Part shown: positions 8,471-17,659 of the stretch, in pieces
Layout of the letters: each line of letters opens with the position of its first letter
Numbering within the stretch: position 1 is the first letter of the stretch
Assembly: GCF_018139545.1 (NCBI RefSeq)
Contig: NZ_JAGSPJ010000001.1
Coordinates: 922,664-986,663 of the forward strand
Direction: 5' to 3'
Source of the DNA: Affinundibacterium fentianense
Lineage (GTDB): Bacteria; Pseudomonadota; Gammaproteobacteria; Burkholderiales; Burkholderiaceae_D
Length of the DNA: 64,000 bases
Notes under the pieces: model-generated
Database searches by the model: none
What the model saw: only the letters and a program-made list of their open reading frames with translations
What the model was told of the DNA's origin: nothing
Position numbers and translations under genes: made by a program

Positions 8471-9709
8471 ATGCGTCATCTAAAATATTCCCTCACCCTC
8501 ATTGCAGCTGCAGTTGTCGCGGGTTGCGGCGGCGGCAGCAATGGCGCGGCAAAAGATCCAGCGCCAACAATCAAATTCAGCTCACAAGTATCGTTTGGCG
8601 ACAGTCTCAGTGACGTCGGCACATACAAGGTGGGAACAGTTGCGGCACTCGGTGGTGGAAAGTACACGATCAATAGTGCGACTGCCAAAAACTGGACTGA
8701 AATTATCGCAGCCGAATTGGGACTAAGTGCTCCTTGCGCGGCACAGACAGGACTCGACGGACTAGCAAGTCAAGGTTTTAGTGTCCCTGTAAAAAACAAT
8801 GCTGGCTGCACAAGCTACGCTCAAGGCGGAGCTCGCGTTACGAATCCTGTTGGACCTGGCAACAAATTGTTGGGCGGTGGGAATGCGGTACTCGGTCAGC
8901 TGACTGTCCCAGTTGTGAAACAAATTCAAAACCACTTAGATGCAAACGGCGGTAAATTTTCTGGTACAGAGATTGTATTTGTCAGCGGTGGTCCGAATGA
9001 TGCGTTTATCCAAGCGAGCACTTTATCTGCTGCAGCGACTGCTGCCGCTACAGCAGCTGTGACAGCCGCAGTACCAGGGCAAATCCAGAAAGATATTGCA
9101 AGTGGTGCGTGTAAGCCTGCTGACTCTCAAGCCTCAAACTGCATTCCTGCAGCAGTTGCAGCACTGACTCCGACAGTCGGTGCAACGGCGGGCGCTGCGT
9201 ATGCCAAAGCAAACGCACAAACCTATGTCGATGCAATGGGCACAGCAGGAACGGAACTGGCAAGTTACGTCAACAACTTGATTTTGGCGAAGGGTGCGAA
9301 GTATGTTGTCGTAGTCAATATGCCTGACCTAAGCAAAACTCCTGATGCTTTAAAACAAAGCACCGATACCCAAACTTTGTTAAATGGCATGACAGTGACT
9401 TTCAATGCACGCCTATTAGCTGGATTAGCTGGTAACGATAACGTTTTGTTTGTTGATTTGTTTACTCGTTTCCGCGACCACGCAGCGAATCCAAGCGCCT
9501 ATGGCATCAGTAATGTCACAACTCCAGCGTGTGACCTCACTCCTGCTAAAAATCCTTTAGGATCATCTTTGGTATGTAGTGCTAACAATCTGATCGCCGG
9601 CGATACCAGCAAATACTACTTCGCGGATAACGTTCATCCAACACCACTCGGTCAATCATTGTTTGCAAGCTACGTGTCTGAACAGCTAAGCAAACGCAAG
9701 TGGAAGTAA
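8471..9709 (+). CDS. SGNH/GDSL-family esterase, outer-membrane lipoprotein
   Basis: Serine hydrolase acting on ester or lipid substrates. The lipobox VAGC places the lipidated cysteine at residue 19, followed by a Gly-rich spacer. Block I is SFGDSLSDVG with the nucleophile Ser45. A Gly-rich stretch with SYAQGGARV fits block II. FVSGGPNDAF contains the Gly-X-Asn-Asp of block III. FADNVHPTPLGQ near residue 386 supplies the catalytic Asp and His of block V. This layout matches thermolabile haemolysin and lecithinase-type GDSL lipases common in Burkholderiales. An Ala-rich insert (about 185-250) carries two cysteines that may form a disulfide. It is monocistronic, with a strong RBS and a terminator. 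Confidence 0.88.
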   Translation: MRHLKYSLTLIAAAVVAGCGGGSNGAAKDPAPTIKFSSQVSFGDSLSDVGTYKVGTVAALGGGKYTINSATAKNWTEIIAAELGLSAPCAAQTGLDGLASQGFSVPVKNNAGCTSYAQGGARVTNPVGPGNKLLGGGNAVLGQLTVPVVKQIQNHLDANGGKFSGTEIVFVSGGPNDAFIQASTLSAAATAAATAAVTAAVPGQIQKDIASGACKPADSQASNCIPAAVAALTPTVGATAGAAYAKANAQTYVDAMGTAGTELASYVNNLILAKGAKYVVVVNMPDLSKTPDALKQSTDTQTLLNGMTVTFNARLLAGLAGNDNVLFVDLFTRFRDHAANPSAYGISNVTTPACDLTPAKNPLGSSLVCSANNLIAGDTSKYYFADNVHPTPLGQSLFASYVSEQLSKRKWK

Positions 9710-9723
9710 TTTCGCTCCTCAAT

Positions 9724-9752
9724 AAAAAAACGGGATTTACTCCCGTTTTTTT
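9724..9752. terminator. Bidirectional terminator between GDSL lipoprotein and doxX
   Basis: AAAAAAACGGGA (9724-9735) pairs with TCCCGTTTTTTT (9741-9752) around a 5-base loop. The A and T runs make it work in both directions, ending the lipoprotein gene and the buf operon. Confidence 0.85.
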
Positions 9753-9766
9753 ATTTCAGTTTCCGT

Positions 9767-10237
9767 TCATTTATTGACACCCCAACGATGCATGAAGTAA
9801 GTATCAAGGCTCCATTTCCCCGCTCCTCCAACAAACAACACGGCAAGCAATACGCCCCAATAAAAGTGATCATTCAGGGCAGCCGGACAATCTAAAGTCC
9901 AGAGAATCGGATAAGACATGATAGCAACAAGATTGAGTACAAATAATCCCAAGGCACTAAACCTCGATACCAAGCCAACAACCAAGAGTATCGGTAAAAT
10001 TAACTCACCCGCCGTACCAATCAATGCAGCTATTTCAGGTGACAAAACAGGCACATGATACTCATCCACAAACAAAGAAACTGTAGACTGCCAATCCTCA
10101 AACTTTACCAGCCCAGAGCGAAAAAATTGCCATGCGACATAGACTCGAACAAGAGTCATCACGAGATCTTTCAGATAGACTTGAATCTGCTTCTCTAACC
10201 ACCAATATCGTTGAAACCAATTTAAGATCATTTTCAT
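9767..10237 (-). CDS. DoxX-family membrane protein, last gene of the bufferin operon
   Basis: Small inner-membrane protein of the DoxX/DoxD family with about four predicted membrane segments: RVYVAWQFF, an IGTAGELILPILLVVGLV region, LGLFVLNLVAIMSYP, and the last with WGVLLAVLFVGG. The early RSGLVKFEDW and the GTAGELILP block are DoxX hallmarks. DoxX genes are the usual fourth member of DUF2282-DUF692-DUF2063 operons. Its exact task there is not settled. A quinone- or thiol-linked role is often suggested. A good RBS (GGAGAG) precedes ATG 10237. The gap to bufC is 57 bp, so co-transcription is likely. Confidence 0.88.
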   Translation of the reverse strand: MKMILNWFQRYWWLEKQIQVYLKDLVMTLVRVYVAWQFFRSGLVKFEDWQSTVSLFVDEYHVPVLSPEIAALIGTAGELILPILLVVGLVSRFSALGLFVLNLVAIMSYPILWTLDCPAALNDHFYWGVLLAVLFVGGAGKWSLDTYFMHRWGVNK

Positions 10238-10294
10238 ACTTAGCTCTCCAGTTCCAACATTATGGGATATAGGAAAATTAGTCTTTTTATTGGC

Positions 10295-11065
10295 TTAATC
10301 CTTACAGCATGCCCCAACAAAAAAACCAGCATCGAACCATGACTGTAAAGATGCCGCTATCGGAAAATTTGCATCGCGCTTCAAACCCACTTCGATTGAA
10401 GTCTCCAAGGTATTCCCGCTCGATAATGCCTGCAAAATAAGAAAATCTATTTCAGACACTCTCGTCACTAACGACTTCCATTGAGGTCTATGCACAATCG
10501 CATAACAAGGTGTGGTAATTGACACTTGAAGCTCTGGCACAACGGCGTACTGATGTGCATAGAAGATATCAACTGCCGCGTATTCCGATGAGAAGAAATG
10601 CAATGTTGGGTGTACTTTCAAGCAGAACCCGCCAGGGTCGTCTGCCGAGGTAGACAAGAATTCCGCGATTCCTAGTACCTCTTGATCCCTCTCGTAATAA
10701 GCCAGATGCAAGAGCCACTCCAATTCGGCGATCGAAGAGAAATAAGGATAGGAACTGACTGATTTCTCATGCAGTAAAAACTCTGCGAATCGTTCACCAA
10801 ATAAATTCAAATTACCAGTAGTCGAAGGAAATGCAAGACCATATTCTTGAGCTAAATACGAAAAAAATTCATTCCCAACTAATCGTCGTAAAACCGGAAA
10901 AGCATTTCCCAGTGTATTCGACCAAATCGCTGCTCGATTATTTCGATAGATCTCGACGCGTTCAAACAAAACCTGCGACTTTGTCGAAAACAATGGATGG
11001 TCATTAATTTGAGTTGAATTCAAAAGAAGATCGGCAAATGCCTGCTGAATATCGCGTAATTGCAT
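10295..11065 (-). CDS. bufC: BufC-type DUF2063 partner protein
   Basis: Partner of the DUF692 enzyme, with an N-terminal DUF2063 domain described as a putative DNA-binding fold but now known to help present the precursor peptide to the MNIO enzyme. The N-terminal part holds LRDIQQAFADLLL, then RVEIYRNNRAAIW and NAFPVLRRLVG, all characteristic of DUF2063. The C-terminal half is the usual variable beta-rich region with LQVSITTPCYAIVHR. A longer frame opens at 11170, but it overlaps bufB by about 98 bp. I chose ATG 11065, which has a GAGTTG Shine-Dalgarno and lies 7 bp after the bufB stop. Length is 256 aa. Confidence 0.88.
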   Translation of the reverse strand: MQLRDIQQAFADLLLNSTQINDHPLFSTKSQVLFERVEIYRNNRAAIWSNTLGNAFPVLRRLVGNEFFSYLAQEYGLAFPSTTGNLNLFGERFAEFLLHEKSVSSYPYFSSIAELEWLLHLAYYERDQEVLGIAEFLSTSADDPGGFCLKVHPTLHFFSSEYAAVDIFYAHQYAVVPELQVSITTPCYAIVHRPQWKSLVTRVSEIDFLILQALSSGNTLETSIEVGLKRDANFPIAASLQSWFDAGFFVGACCKD

Positions 11066-11072
11066 TGTCAAC

Positions 11073-11912
11073 TCAAAAAAATTTTGACCTCGATTGATAA
11101 CGATGCTGTTCGACTTTGTACGCTTCGTCCAATAAAACCGAAAGCGCTGGAACATCGGTGTCCCATTCAATCAGCGTTGGGATCTGCGGAGAAATTCCCT
11201 TACAAACGTCTTCGTACAATGCCCACACTTCAGGACTTACGCAGCTGCCATGATCGTCAATTAGACCCGATTCATTCCGACTATGCCCCGCCAAATGAAT
11301 CTCACCAATAACATTGGCCTGAGCCCGAGAAAATAAAGCGATAGCATCCCGCGCATCTTCACCGTGGTTACACTGATTCACATATAAATTATTTACGTCC
11401 AAGAGAACGCCACATCCGGTCTTTCGACTCAAAGCAAGAAGAAACTCTGCTTCAGACATACAGTCTTCTTTAAACCTAACATAAGTTGAAACATTCTCGA
11501 TCAAAACAGAACGTTGCAAAAATTCCTGCATAAAATCGACCCGTTCAACCATCAAAGTTAAGGCATCTTCAGAGAGCGGAAGTGGGAGTAAATCATTAAA
11601 ATGACGTCCAGAAATGCTACCCCAACATAAATGTTCGGATACCAATCCAGGCTGAATCCTCGTGATCAAGTCACGCAACTGTTTCAAATGTTGTTCTGAG
11701 TGGTTAATTGCGGAACCTAAGCCCAGCCCTACTCCGTGTAAGCTTATCGGATAATCACGGGCTAATCGTTCTAAAACATGCAAATCAAAACCACCGCGCC
11801 CAAAATAGTTCTCGGAGTGAACTTCAATCCAATCAATCGCGACCTTCTTTTCTAGGAACTCAGCATAGTGCGGAGTCCGTAAACCAATACCATTTCCCGT
11901 TATTTTACGCAT
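11073..11912 (-). CDS. bufB: BufB-type DUF692 multinuclear non-haem iron oxygenase
   Basis: MNIO enzyme (DUF692, TIM barrel) that modifies cysteines of the bufferin precursor. In characterised systems it forms thiooxazoles that bind copper. The opening [11 protein letters not shown] is the family signature. Likely metal ligands are visible in order: His59 ([11 protein letters not shown]), His94 (SEHLCW), Glu139 (IENVS), Asp172 (LDVNNLYVN), His206 (EIHLAGH), Asp220/His221 (DDHG) and Glu249 (IEWD). Length 279 aa is normal. It lies between the precursor gene, 66 bp upstream, and bufC, 7 bp downstream, which is the canonical order. Confidence 0.94.
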   Translation of the reverse strand: MRKITGNGIGLRTPHYAEFLEKKVAIDWIEVHSENYFGRGGFDLHVLERLARDYPISLHGVGLGLGSAINHSEQHLKQLRDLITRIQPGLVSEHLCWGSISGRHFNDLLPLPLSEDALTLMVERVDFMQEFLQRSVLIENVSTYVRFKEDCMSEAEFLLALSRKTGCGVLLDVNNLYVNQCNHGEDARDAIALFSRAQANVIGEIHLAGHSRNESGLIDDHGSCVSPEVWALYEDVCKGISPQIPTLIEWDTDVPALSVLLDEAYKVEQHRYQSRSKFF

Positions 11913-11978
11913 AGTCTACGGACATCTTTATGACTCTTTATAAACAGATAATTTCAATTTAGCATAGTCACCTAATCC

Positions 11979-12233
11979 TCAGGACTTCGGGGCTTCTAGT
12001 TTGCCACCCATTTTTTCACAGGTTCCCGCTGGTACTTTTTTCCATTCCGCTGGATCGTTATCTTTCTTGCTCATACCAGCGCAAGAATGACTGCCACTCT
12101 TTGTGGCACAATCATTTTGACCGGCTTTTGCAATGCCAAAACACTTCTCTGTTTTTACGGGCTCTGCAGCCAACGCCGCTGTCGAACCCATCAATCCTGC
12201 CAACGCGACTGCTATCATCGTTTTGTTACTCAT
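11979..12233 (-). CDS. bufA: BufA1-type bufferin precursor (DUF2282)
   Basis: Small exported precursor of a ribosomally made, post-translationally modified copper-binding peptide. A signal peptide ([19 protein letters not shown]) is followed by the DUF2282 core: [26 protein letters not shown] and [10 protein letters not shown]. The four cysteines are the residues modified by BufB in this family. Known bufferins act in the periplasm and lower free copper. The ORF could start at a TTG (12248), but ATG 12233 has a strong RBS (GAGGAG at 12241-12246) and begins a proper signal sequence. Length is 84 aa. It is the first gene of the operon and probably the most highly expressed. Confidence 0.93.
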   Translation of the reverse strand: MSNKTMIAVALAGLMGSTAALAAEPVKTEKCFGIAKAGQNDCATKSGSHSCAGMSKKDNDPAEWKKVPAGTCEKMGGKLEAPKS

Positions 12234-12304
12234 GATCTTTCTCCTCAATTTTAAATTTCCAAACTAACATGCCGAAATGAGCGGCAAACTCAAACTACCA
12301 GCAG

Positions 12305-12332
12305 TAGTCGCTAGACTCTCGGCTTCCTTACA
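12305..12332 (-). promoter_or_regulatory. Possible ECF-sigma-type promoter of the buf operon
   Basis: On the minus strand TGTAAG (12332-12327) is followed after 16 bp by CGACTA (12310-12305), about 70 bp upstream of the bufA start. The spacing and the TGTAA/CGAC pattern resemble ECF-sigma promoters. Known bufferin operons are often under ECF control. No sigma factor gene is in the window, so this is a weak call. Confidence 0.3.
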
Positions 12333-12466
12333 TCGATTTAAAAAAATTTTCTGCAAAAACATTCTGCCTCGATTCTTGAGGTCCGTAAAGTGATTAAAAT
12401 ACTGTATTCTGCTGGCTTTCTATGCCGAAGCGACGGCAGTAACCATACCAATATAAAGAGAACACA

Positions 12467-12694
12467 ATGCAAGAAATTTCATTCATCGTCGAAGGCGAAT
12501 ATGTCGAGCTGAATCAACTACTCAAACTTGTGGGCCTATGTGACAGTGGCGGTGCTGGGAAAGTGATCGTTGCGAGCGGTGATGTTCGCGTTGATGGCGA
12601 ACAAGAATTGAGAAAAACAGCAAAGATTCGAGCAGGCCAGGTGGTACAACTCGGGAATATCAAAATACAGGTCTTGGAAAACCAAGCGCCTTAA
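12467..12694 (+). CDS. S4-domain RNA-binding protein, YbcJ-like
   Basis: Short stand-alone S4 domain, 75 aa. The pattern LNQLLKLVGLCDSGGAGK, then a VRVDGEQELRKTAKIRAG segment, is the YbcJ/YaaA type of S4 protein with an alpha-L RNA-binding motif. It probably binds structured RNA, perhaps the ribosome; the exact target is not established. It is divergent from bufA. The ATG follows AAGAGAA, a usable RBS. An inverted repeat AGATCCGG/CCGGATCT (12710-12717 and 12729-12736) lies after the stop but lacks a T run. Confidence 0.85.
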   Translation: MQEISFIVEGEYVELNQLLKLVGLCDSGGAGKVIVASGDVRVDGEQELRKTAKIRAGQVVQLGNIKIQVLENQAP

Positions 12695-12757
12695 TCACCT
12701 TCCCCAAGAAGATCCGGCCTAACGCGGTCCGGATCTGAAGTAGAGGATAAATAAAAT

Positions 12758-13204
12758 TTACTCCGTCACCACTGCGAGTGAGCCTTTCTCTTCCTCGGTC
12801 ATTGCTAGTTGATTACTGATCATAAATTGAGCAAGCATATTATCCATGGTGTCAACATGGTGCTCAAACCACAATGGCAATTCTTCCGCCAAACTTTGCC
12901 CCAAGTCCTTTTCTCCCTCGGCAAAACGACGACGCACTTCTTGCATCACTTGCAAAACAGCGTCATGCTCTCCCTGATGACAAGCCGCAGGCGGAAAGCC
13001 GAAATCACGCATCCATTGATTTTCTTGCTCGAAATGTTCAATGGAATGTTGAATTAACATATCCAAACGCACAAGAAATGGCTCACCATCTTCATGCATA
13101 GATAAAGCAGCACACAAGGTTACAAATTCTTGATGCGTTGCATCCATCAATTGGTGTTTTAACCGCAAACGATCAGACCATTCCCACTTTTGTGTTGCCA
13201 TCAT
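12758..13204 (-). CDS. Bacteriohaemerythrin-like protein
   Basis: Single haemerythrin domain, a four-helix bundle with a di-iron site that binds oxygen or senses it. Ligand positions are visible: His in DATHQEF, His in QHSIEHFEQE (HXXXE), His in CHQGEHD (HXXXH), and the C-terminal HHVDTMD (HXXXXD). Length 148 aa fits a stand-alone bacteriohaemerythrin. The start could be ATG 13204 or the next codon. It is monocistronic, with a terminator upstream at 13333-13362 separating it from the yjfB-like gene. Confidence 0.9.
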   Translation of the reverse strand: MMATQKWEWSDRLRLKHQLMDATHQEFVTLCAALSMHEDGEPFLVRLDMLIQHSIEHFEQENQWMRDFGFPPAACHQGEHDAVLQVMQEVRRRFAEGEKDLGQSLAEELPLWFEHHVDTMDNMLAQFMISNQLAMTEEEKGSLAVVTE

Positions 13205-13505
13205 ATTCCCCTATTAATCTTCACTTTGGCCAAAAGAACTATCAAATCCAGTCCTAATCTAGAATTATTGCTGATTACAATGAAGTCTGCTTGAAACACC
13301 GCAAACCTATCGCGATTATTGCCAAGCAAAATAAAAAACAGCGCAAATATGCGCTGTTTTTTGTCATTAAATTCTATTTTAAATTAATACGTCTATTCTT
13401 TTGCCTGCTAAAAAATCATCGCTTTAATAATTAACGGATTAATTAATCAAGTAAATAATTAATAAAGCAAGCAATGCAGAATGATATCCATGTCTCAGTA
13501 TGGAA
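13205..13505. other. Intergenic region with terminator and AT-rich sequence
   Basis: No gene seen in 301 bp. Besides the hairpin at 13333-13362 the segment 13380-13470 is very AT-rich, with repeated TTAATTAA-like words. Confidence 0.4.
13333..13362. terminator. Terminator after the YjfB-like gene
   Basis: AAAAAACAGCGC (13333-13344) pairs with GCGCTGTTTTTT (13351-13362) around a 6-base loop. Read on the minus strand, it ends the YjfB-like transcript. Confidence 0.8.
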
Positions 13506-13709
13506 CTAAGCCGTTGTATTAATATTACGTCCTAAATTAGGGGGCAAATTAGGTACGTTCGGACTCGAGTTCGGAATCGCTTCAATCAATGCAGTGGCAC
13601 TCTCTTTGCTGACATCAAGTGCTTTTTTTAAGACGGCAATACTAACTTCTTGACTAACGCCGACGTCAGCCATTGTCGTTGCAAATCTTGCTATACTTGA
13701 TACGTCCAT
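13506..13709 (-). CDS. YjfB-like small protein (putative motility protein family)
   Basis: A 67-aa protein of the YjfB-like family. The family pattern is visible: an N-terminal MDVSSIARFAT, a helix with SIAVLKKALDVSKESATALI, and a C-terminal Pro/Asn tail ending LPPNLGRNINTTA. Proteins of this family are small, often lie near flagellar genes and are annotated as putative motility proteins, but no biochemical role is established. Here it is isolated, with an RBS (GGAGAAG) before the ATG. Confidence 0.8.
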   Translation of the reverse strand: MDVSSIARFATTMADVGVSQEVSIAVLKKALDVSKESATALIEAIPNSSPNVPNLPPNLGRNINTTA

Positions 13710-13843
13710 GACACTTCTCCTTATCTACATTGAGAATAACGGCAGAGTTCGTTCGCTACTTTATAGTCAAGCTGAAATAAATTAATTGCGCTTGCCATGT
13801 GAACTTGAAGTATCGAAAACAAAAATATCTTTCAGCAAACTAG

Positions 13844-14365
13844 TTAAACGGCTGTGATATATCTTTGTTTAATCCAAATCAACACATCCTCTGGCGAATT
13901 CAAGTCGAGCCAAGCCAATTCACTGGGGCAATCGATCGGGCGCGCAACATCCGAAGCGACCGCGACGACATGAGGATCATCTGGATAGAGTGGGAGCTTG
14001 CCCAAACTGGGGCGCAACACTTCAATTTTATCAATCGCCTCCCATTTAAAACCTTCCACCAAGGTAATGTCAGCGTCATCAAGTTTTGTCAATAATTCAT
14101 GCAATGTGGGTTCAGGTGAGTTGCGTAATTCTTCCATAATTGCAAAGCGATATGGTGAAGCTAGCACTACCTGACCTGCACCCGCGCTTCGAAACCGTGC
14201 GCTGTCTTTGTGTGCAGGCTCTAAGATGACATCGTGATGACTATGTTTTATCACATTCACTTTCATTCGATGTTTCACCAAACCTTGAATTACATACTCC
14301 AGTAAACTTGTTTTTCCACTACCGGACCAACCGACTATCCCTAAGAGCGCTGAATCCATAATCAA
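13844..14365 (-). CDS. mobB: Molybdopterin-guanine dinucleotide biosynthesis protein MobB
   Basis: P-loop GTPase that assists MobA in attaching GMP to molybdopterin for the bis-MGD cofactor. The P-loop GWSGSGKTSL is near the N terminus, KVNVIKHSHHD is the typical MobB segment that follows, and VEGFKWEAIDKIEVLR is the family's third block. Length 173 aa is standard. ATG at 14365 or the in-frame ATG two codons later could start it. No mobA or moe genes are adjacent. It lies 64 bp past the ppc terminator region and is probably transcribed separately. Confidence 0.92.
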   Translation of the reverse strand: MIMDSALLGIVGWSGSGKTSLLEYVIQGLVKHRMKVNVIKHSHHDVILEPAHKDSARFRSAGAGQVVLASPYRFAIMEELRNSPEPTLHELLTKLDDADITLVEGFKWEAIDKIEVLRPSLGKLPLYPDDPHVVAVASDVARPIDCPSELAWLDLNSPEDVLIWIKQRYITAV

Positions 14366-14376
14366 TTCCCAAGAAA

Positions 14377-14414
14377 GAAAGGGGAAAAGTATACCTAAAT
14401 ACTTTTCCCCTTTC
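14377..14414. terminator. Terminator between ppc and mobB
   Basis: GAAAGGGGAAAAGTAT (14377-14392) pairs with ATACTTTTCCCCTTTC (14399-14414), a 16-bp perfect stem with a 6-base loop, directly after ppc in the direction of transcription. Confidence 0.75.
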
Positions 14415-14477
14415 GTATCCGACTTAGAGCACCAATAACTTATGCATGTTCCAAGTCAATTTTTATCAATGAATTTA

Positions 14478-17234
14478 CTAACCACTATTCCGCAAACCCG
14501 CAGCAATGCCATTGATTGAAAGATGAATTCCCCGACGGACTCTCTCATCCTGATCACCTTGCCGATATCGTTTCAACAATTCAACTTGTACGTGGTTCAA
14601 GGGCGATAAATAAGGGAAACGATTAACGATAGAACGCTTAAGCAATGGATTGTCAGACAAGAGATCATCACGACCTGAAATCTGCTTCAAAACAGCAATT
14701 GTCAAAGCATGCTCGGCTTCTAGGCGCGGGAAAATGCGATTACGTAATTCCTCATCTTTCACCAATCGCGCATAACGACTCGCAATTCCTATATCGCTCT
14801 TCGCCAACACCATTTCCATATTCGACAACACAGTCGAGAAGAACGACCAATCTTTAAACATCGCTTGCAGAGTCTGCAAACCGGTGCTTGGATTCGTCTC
14901 CAGATACTGTTTCACTGCACTACCAAATCCAAACCAGCCTGGTAGCATCAAACGGCATTGTGACCAGCTAAACACCCAAGGAATCGCACGCAAATCCTCA
15001 ATCGCAGTCGATTTCTTACGTGACGCAGGACGGCTACCAATATTCAAACCAGCAATTTCAGAAATCACGGTCGATTCCCAGAAATACTGTTCGAAACCTT
15101 CAGTCTCATACACCATATTCCGATACGCTTTAAAAGCGTTTTCGGACAAGGCTTCCATGGTTTTGAGAAATTCTGGACGTGGTGCTAATTCTGTGTGCGA
15201 GAGCAAACTCGCTTCCATCGTTGCGGCTGCCAAGACTTCTAAATTACGACGCCCTACTTCGGGATTCGCGTATTTTGCAGTGATGACTTCGCCTTGCTCA
15301 GTCAAACGGATTTGACCTTGGACCGCTCCCGCTGGTTGCGCCAAAATCGCTTGATAGCTTGGACCGCCTCCGCGACCAACGGAGCCGCCACGACCGTGGA
15401 ATAAACGCAAACGCACTTGATGTTTGGCGAAGACTTCGACCAAATCAATTTCAGCTTTGTACAATTCCCAACCAGAGGTTAAGAAGCCGCCGTCTTTATT
15501 ACTATCGGAATAACCGAGCATCACTTCTTGCGCATTATTCCGACTCGCTAGCAAACGTGCATAAGCCGGAATTGCAAACAATCTATCCATCGCTGGCGCG
15601 CTATTTTGCAAATCGCCTATCGTTTCAAACAGTGGAATAATATTCACATCGAGACGCGCTTCGGCTGGATGCAATAAACCAGATTCTTTCAAAAGCAATG
15701 CGAGTTCCAACATATCGGAAACACCATCAGTTTTCGAGATGATGCAATTCGGCACTGCGCCCTTACCGTAACGTTGTTGCGCTGTACAAGCCGCACGATA
15801 AATCGCTAATTCAGATTGAGTTTCTTCGGAATACGTTAAATACGGTGACGCTAATGGGCGCGAAGAACTGATTTCCGCCACCAAGACTTCAATCCGTTGA
15901 TCTTCATTCAATGACAAATAATCCATAGTTGGATTCGCTGCTTTAAGCAACTCTGCCACCACGCGCTCATGTACATCCGAATTTTGACGCAAGTCGATCG
16001 GTGCGAGGTAGAAACCAAACACACGAACTGCACGACGCAGATGACGCAAGCGACCACGAGTAATGCCGATCGAGCCATTGTCGGATAAAGATTGATGAAT
16101 CACATCGAGATCAGCGACCAATTCTTCTGCGCTAGCATACGCAGCGGCGACACCACACGGTGCGATGACAGGATCAAGTCCCAGCAAGTTTTTAAAGGTA
16201 CTCGCCAAACGCGCATAGACGCCGCTGACTGCCAAACGATACGGTTCATCCGCACGATGTGGTGAGTGATCGGGAGATCGTTCAGACAATGCCACCAATT
16301 CTGGAGATACTTTCACCAGCAAGGTCGCCATCGACAATTGCGAACCCAGCGTGTGTAACTCTTCCAAATAGAATTTGAAAGCACGCGTCGATTGCATGGT
16401 TAGCGTTTTTTCTAGCACGCTGGCTGTCACAAATGGATTACCGTCGCGATCGCCACCAATCCAACTGCCCAATCGCATAAAACTTGGCAATTCCGTTTTC
16501 TCGAAACGCTTATCTTTACTTGCGAGTAAATCTTCCAAGCCTGCATACAAATGCGGCAATTCACGCAAGAATGTGTAGTCGTAAAAACTCAGACCATTTT
16601 CGACTTCATCGAGCACGGACAGTTTCGACATACGCAACATGCGTGTCTGCCATAAGGTCAATACCGCACGCTGCAAGGCATCTTCGTTAGCGCGCGATTC
16701 TTCTGGGGTTAATTGTATACGATCACGTTCATCCAATAAACGCGTGATCACCATTTGACAATTCAAAATACTCTTACGCTGAACTTCTGTAGGATGCGCG
16801 GTCAATACCGGACTGACTTCGGCGGTTTGAAAAAAGTTGGTCAGATTTTCAGTCGCATTGTCGCCCGAAAATAAGGTCTCTATCGTGTGCGCCAAACTAC
16901 CACGACGCGGCGCCGAGCCCGCGATCAAGTGGGCGCGGGTACGACGAATATGATGCTGATCTTCCGCTAAATTCACTAAGTGGGAAAAATAACTGAAGGC
17001 ACGAATCAAATGCGTAGTCTGATCATTGGTCAGTGTATCTAAGGTATTTTCCAATTCTGCACGCGCCGCGACATCGGCATCGCGACGAAAACGAATGGAG
17101 TTTTGACGTACCGTTTCAATCAGTGAAAAAACTTCCTCACCGTGTTGATTTCGCACCGTGTCACCCAAAATGCGCCCAAGGCGGCGGATGTCTTCACGGA
17201 GGCTCTGGTCTTTATCGTCAGCGATATCGTTCAT
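14478..17234 (-). CDS. ppc: Phosphoenolpyruvate carboxylase
   Basis: Anaplerotic enzyme: PEP plus bicarbonate gives oxaloacetate and phosphate. The catalytic His lies in [12 protein letters not shown] near residue 146. [10 protein letters not shown] and [14 protein letters not shown] (near 610) are the hallmark active-site loops. The chain ends in [10 protein letters not shown], close to the invariant C-terminal RNTG. Length 918 aa is full. It is placed between the pgi-eda-edd operon and mobB, separated from pgi by a pair of REP-like repeats, so it is likely its own transcription unit. Confidence 0.97.
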   Translation of the reverse strand: MNDIADDKDQSLREDIRRLGRILGDTVRNQHGEEVFSLIETVRQNSIRFRRDADVAARAELENTLDTLTNDQTTHLIRAFSYFSHLVNLAEDQHHIRRTRAHLIAGSAPRRGSLAHTIETLFSGDNATENLTNFFQTAEVSPVLTAHPTEVQRKSILNCQMVITRLLDERDRIQLTPEESRANEDALQRAVLTLWQTRMLRMSKLSVLDEVENGLSFYDYTFLRELPHLYAGLEDLLASKDKRFEKTELPSFMRLGSWIGGDRDGNPFVTASVLEKTLTMQSTRAFKFYLEELHTLGSQLSMATLLVKVSPELVALSERSPDHSPHRADEPYRLAVSGVYARLASTFKNLLGLDPVIAPCGVAAAYASAEELVADLDVIHQSLSDNGSIGITRGRLRHLRRAVRVFGFYLAPIDLRQNSDVHERVVAELLKAANPTMDYLSLNEDQRIEVLVAEISSSRPLASPYLTYSEETQSELAIYRAACTAQQRYGKGAVPNCIISKTDGVSDMLELALLLKESGLLHPAEARLDVNIIPLFETIGDLQNSAPAMDRLFAIPAYARLLASRNNAQEVMLGYSDSNKDGGFLTSGWELYKAEIDLVEVFAKHQVRLRLFHGRGGSVGRGGGPSYQAILAQPAGAVQGQIRLTEQGEVITAKYANPEVGRRNLEVLAAATMEASLLSHTELAPRPEFLKTMEALSENAFKAYRNMVYETEGFEQYFWESTVISEIAGLNIGSRPASRKKSTAIEDLRAIPWVFSWSQCRLMLPGWFGFGSAVKQYLETNPSTGLQTLQAMFKDWSFFSTVLSNMEMVLAKSDIGIASRYARLVKDEELRNRIFPRLEAEHALTIAVLKQISGRDDLLSDNPLLKRSIVNRFPYLSPLNHVQVELLKRYRQGDQDERVRRGIHLSINGIAAGLRNSG

Positions 17235-17494
17235 GATCAGCTTTAAATGGTTTTAGGGAATATGAAAAATGATTAGTTTATGCGAATTGATGCAAATAAA
17301 AAGTTAAAACATCTTAACAAAGCTCATCGCGCTTTGGCTGGTATATCAGCTTCATTCAATATAAATCAAATGCCTACAATTCTTGTTGAGGAAAATGGCC
17401 ATAGATCAAAAAGAAACTCCTCGTTTTTTTGGACTGGAACAACTGGCAATTCCAATTTCGGTTAGTCGTTTTCTCGAGGGTCTCCGCGTCTACT

Positions 17495-17538
17495 CCCTTC
17501 TCCCGCGAGCGGGAGAAGGGTTGGGGATGAGGGTGATC
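17495..17538 (-). repeat. REP-like palindromic repeat, unit 1
   Basis: CCCTTCTCCCGCGAGCGGGAGAAGGG forms a strong GC hairpin in an AT-leaning region and is followed by TTGGGGATGAGGGTGA, the usual tail of this widespread proteobacterial REP type. Orientation is opposite to unit 2. Confidence 0.75.
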
Positions 17539-17623
17539 CAGAAAATGGCCCACTGTTAAAGTCGTCTAAGCTGACTATTGACAATTTATAGTGTCGATAT
17601 AGCGTGTATCACCTGCTGAACCG

Positions 17624-17659
17624 CCCTCACCCTAGCCCTCTCCCGCTTGCGGGAGAGGG
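17624..17659 (+). repeat. REP-like palindromic repeat, unit 2
   Basis: CCCTCACCCTAG followed by CCCTCTCCCGC and its palindromic partner GCGGGAGAGGG. With unit 1 it makes an inverted pair about 85 bp apart, just after the pgi stop. The pair may stabilise or end the pgi transcript. Confidence 0.75.

Noticed and set aside
12710..12736. AGATCCGG/CCGGATCT inverted repeat after the S4 protein as a terminator
   Set aside because: It lacks a T run and has a long loop, so I noted it within the gene entry but did not call a terminator.
13380..13470. AT-rich segment with TTAATTAA words as an origin or partition site
   Set aside because: No DnaA boxes, iterons or replication gene nearby; simple AT-rich intergenic sequence is enough.
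17280..17465. Plus-strand 61-residue ORF upstream of ppc
   Set aside because: No RBS and no recognisable motif. The region is better explained as the ppc upstream sequence.
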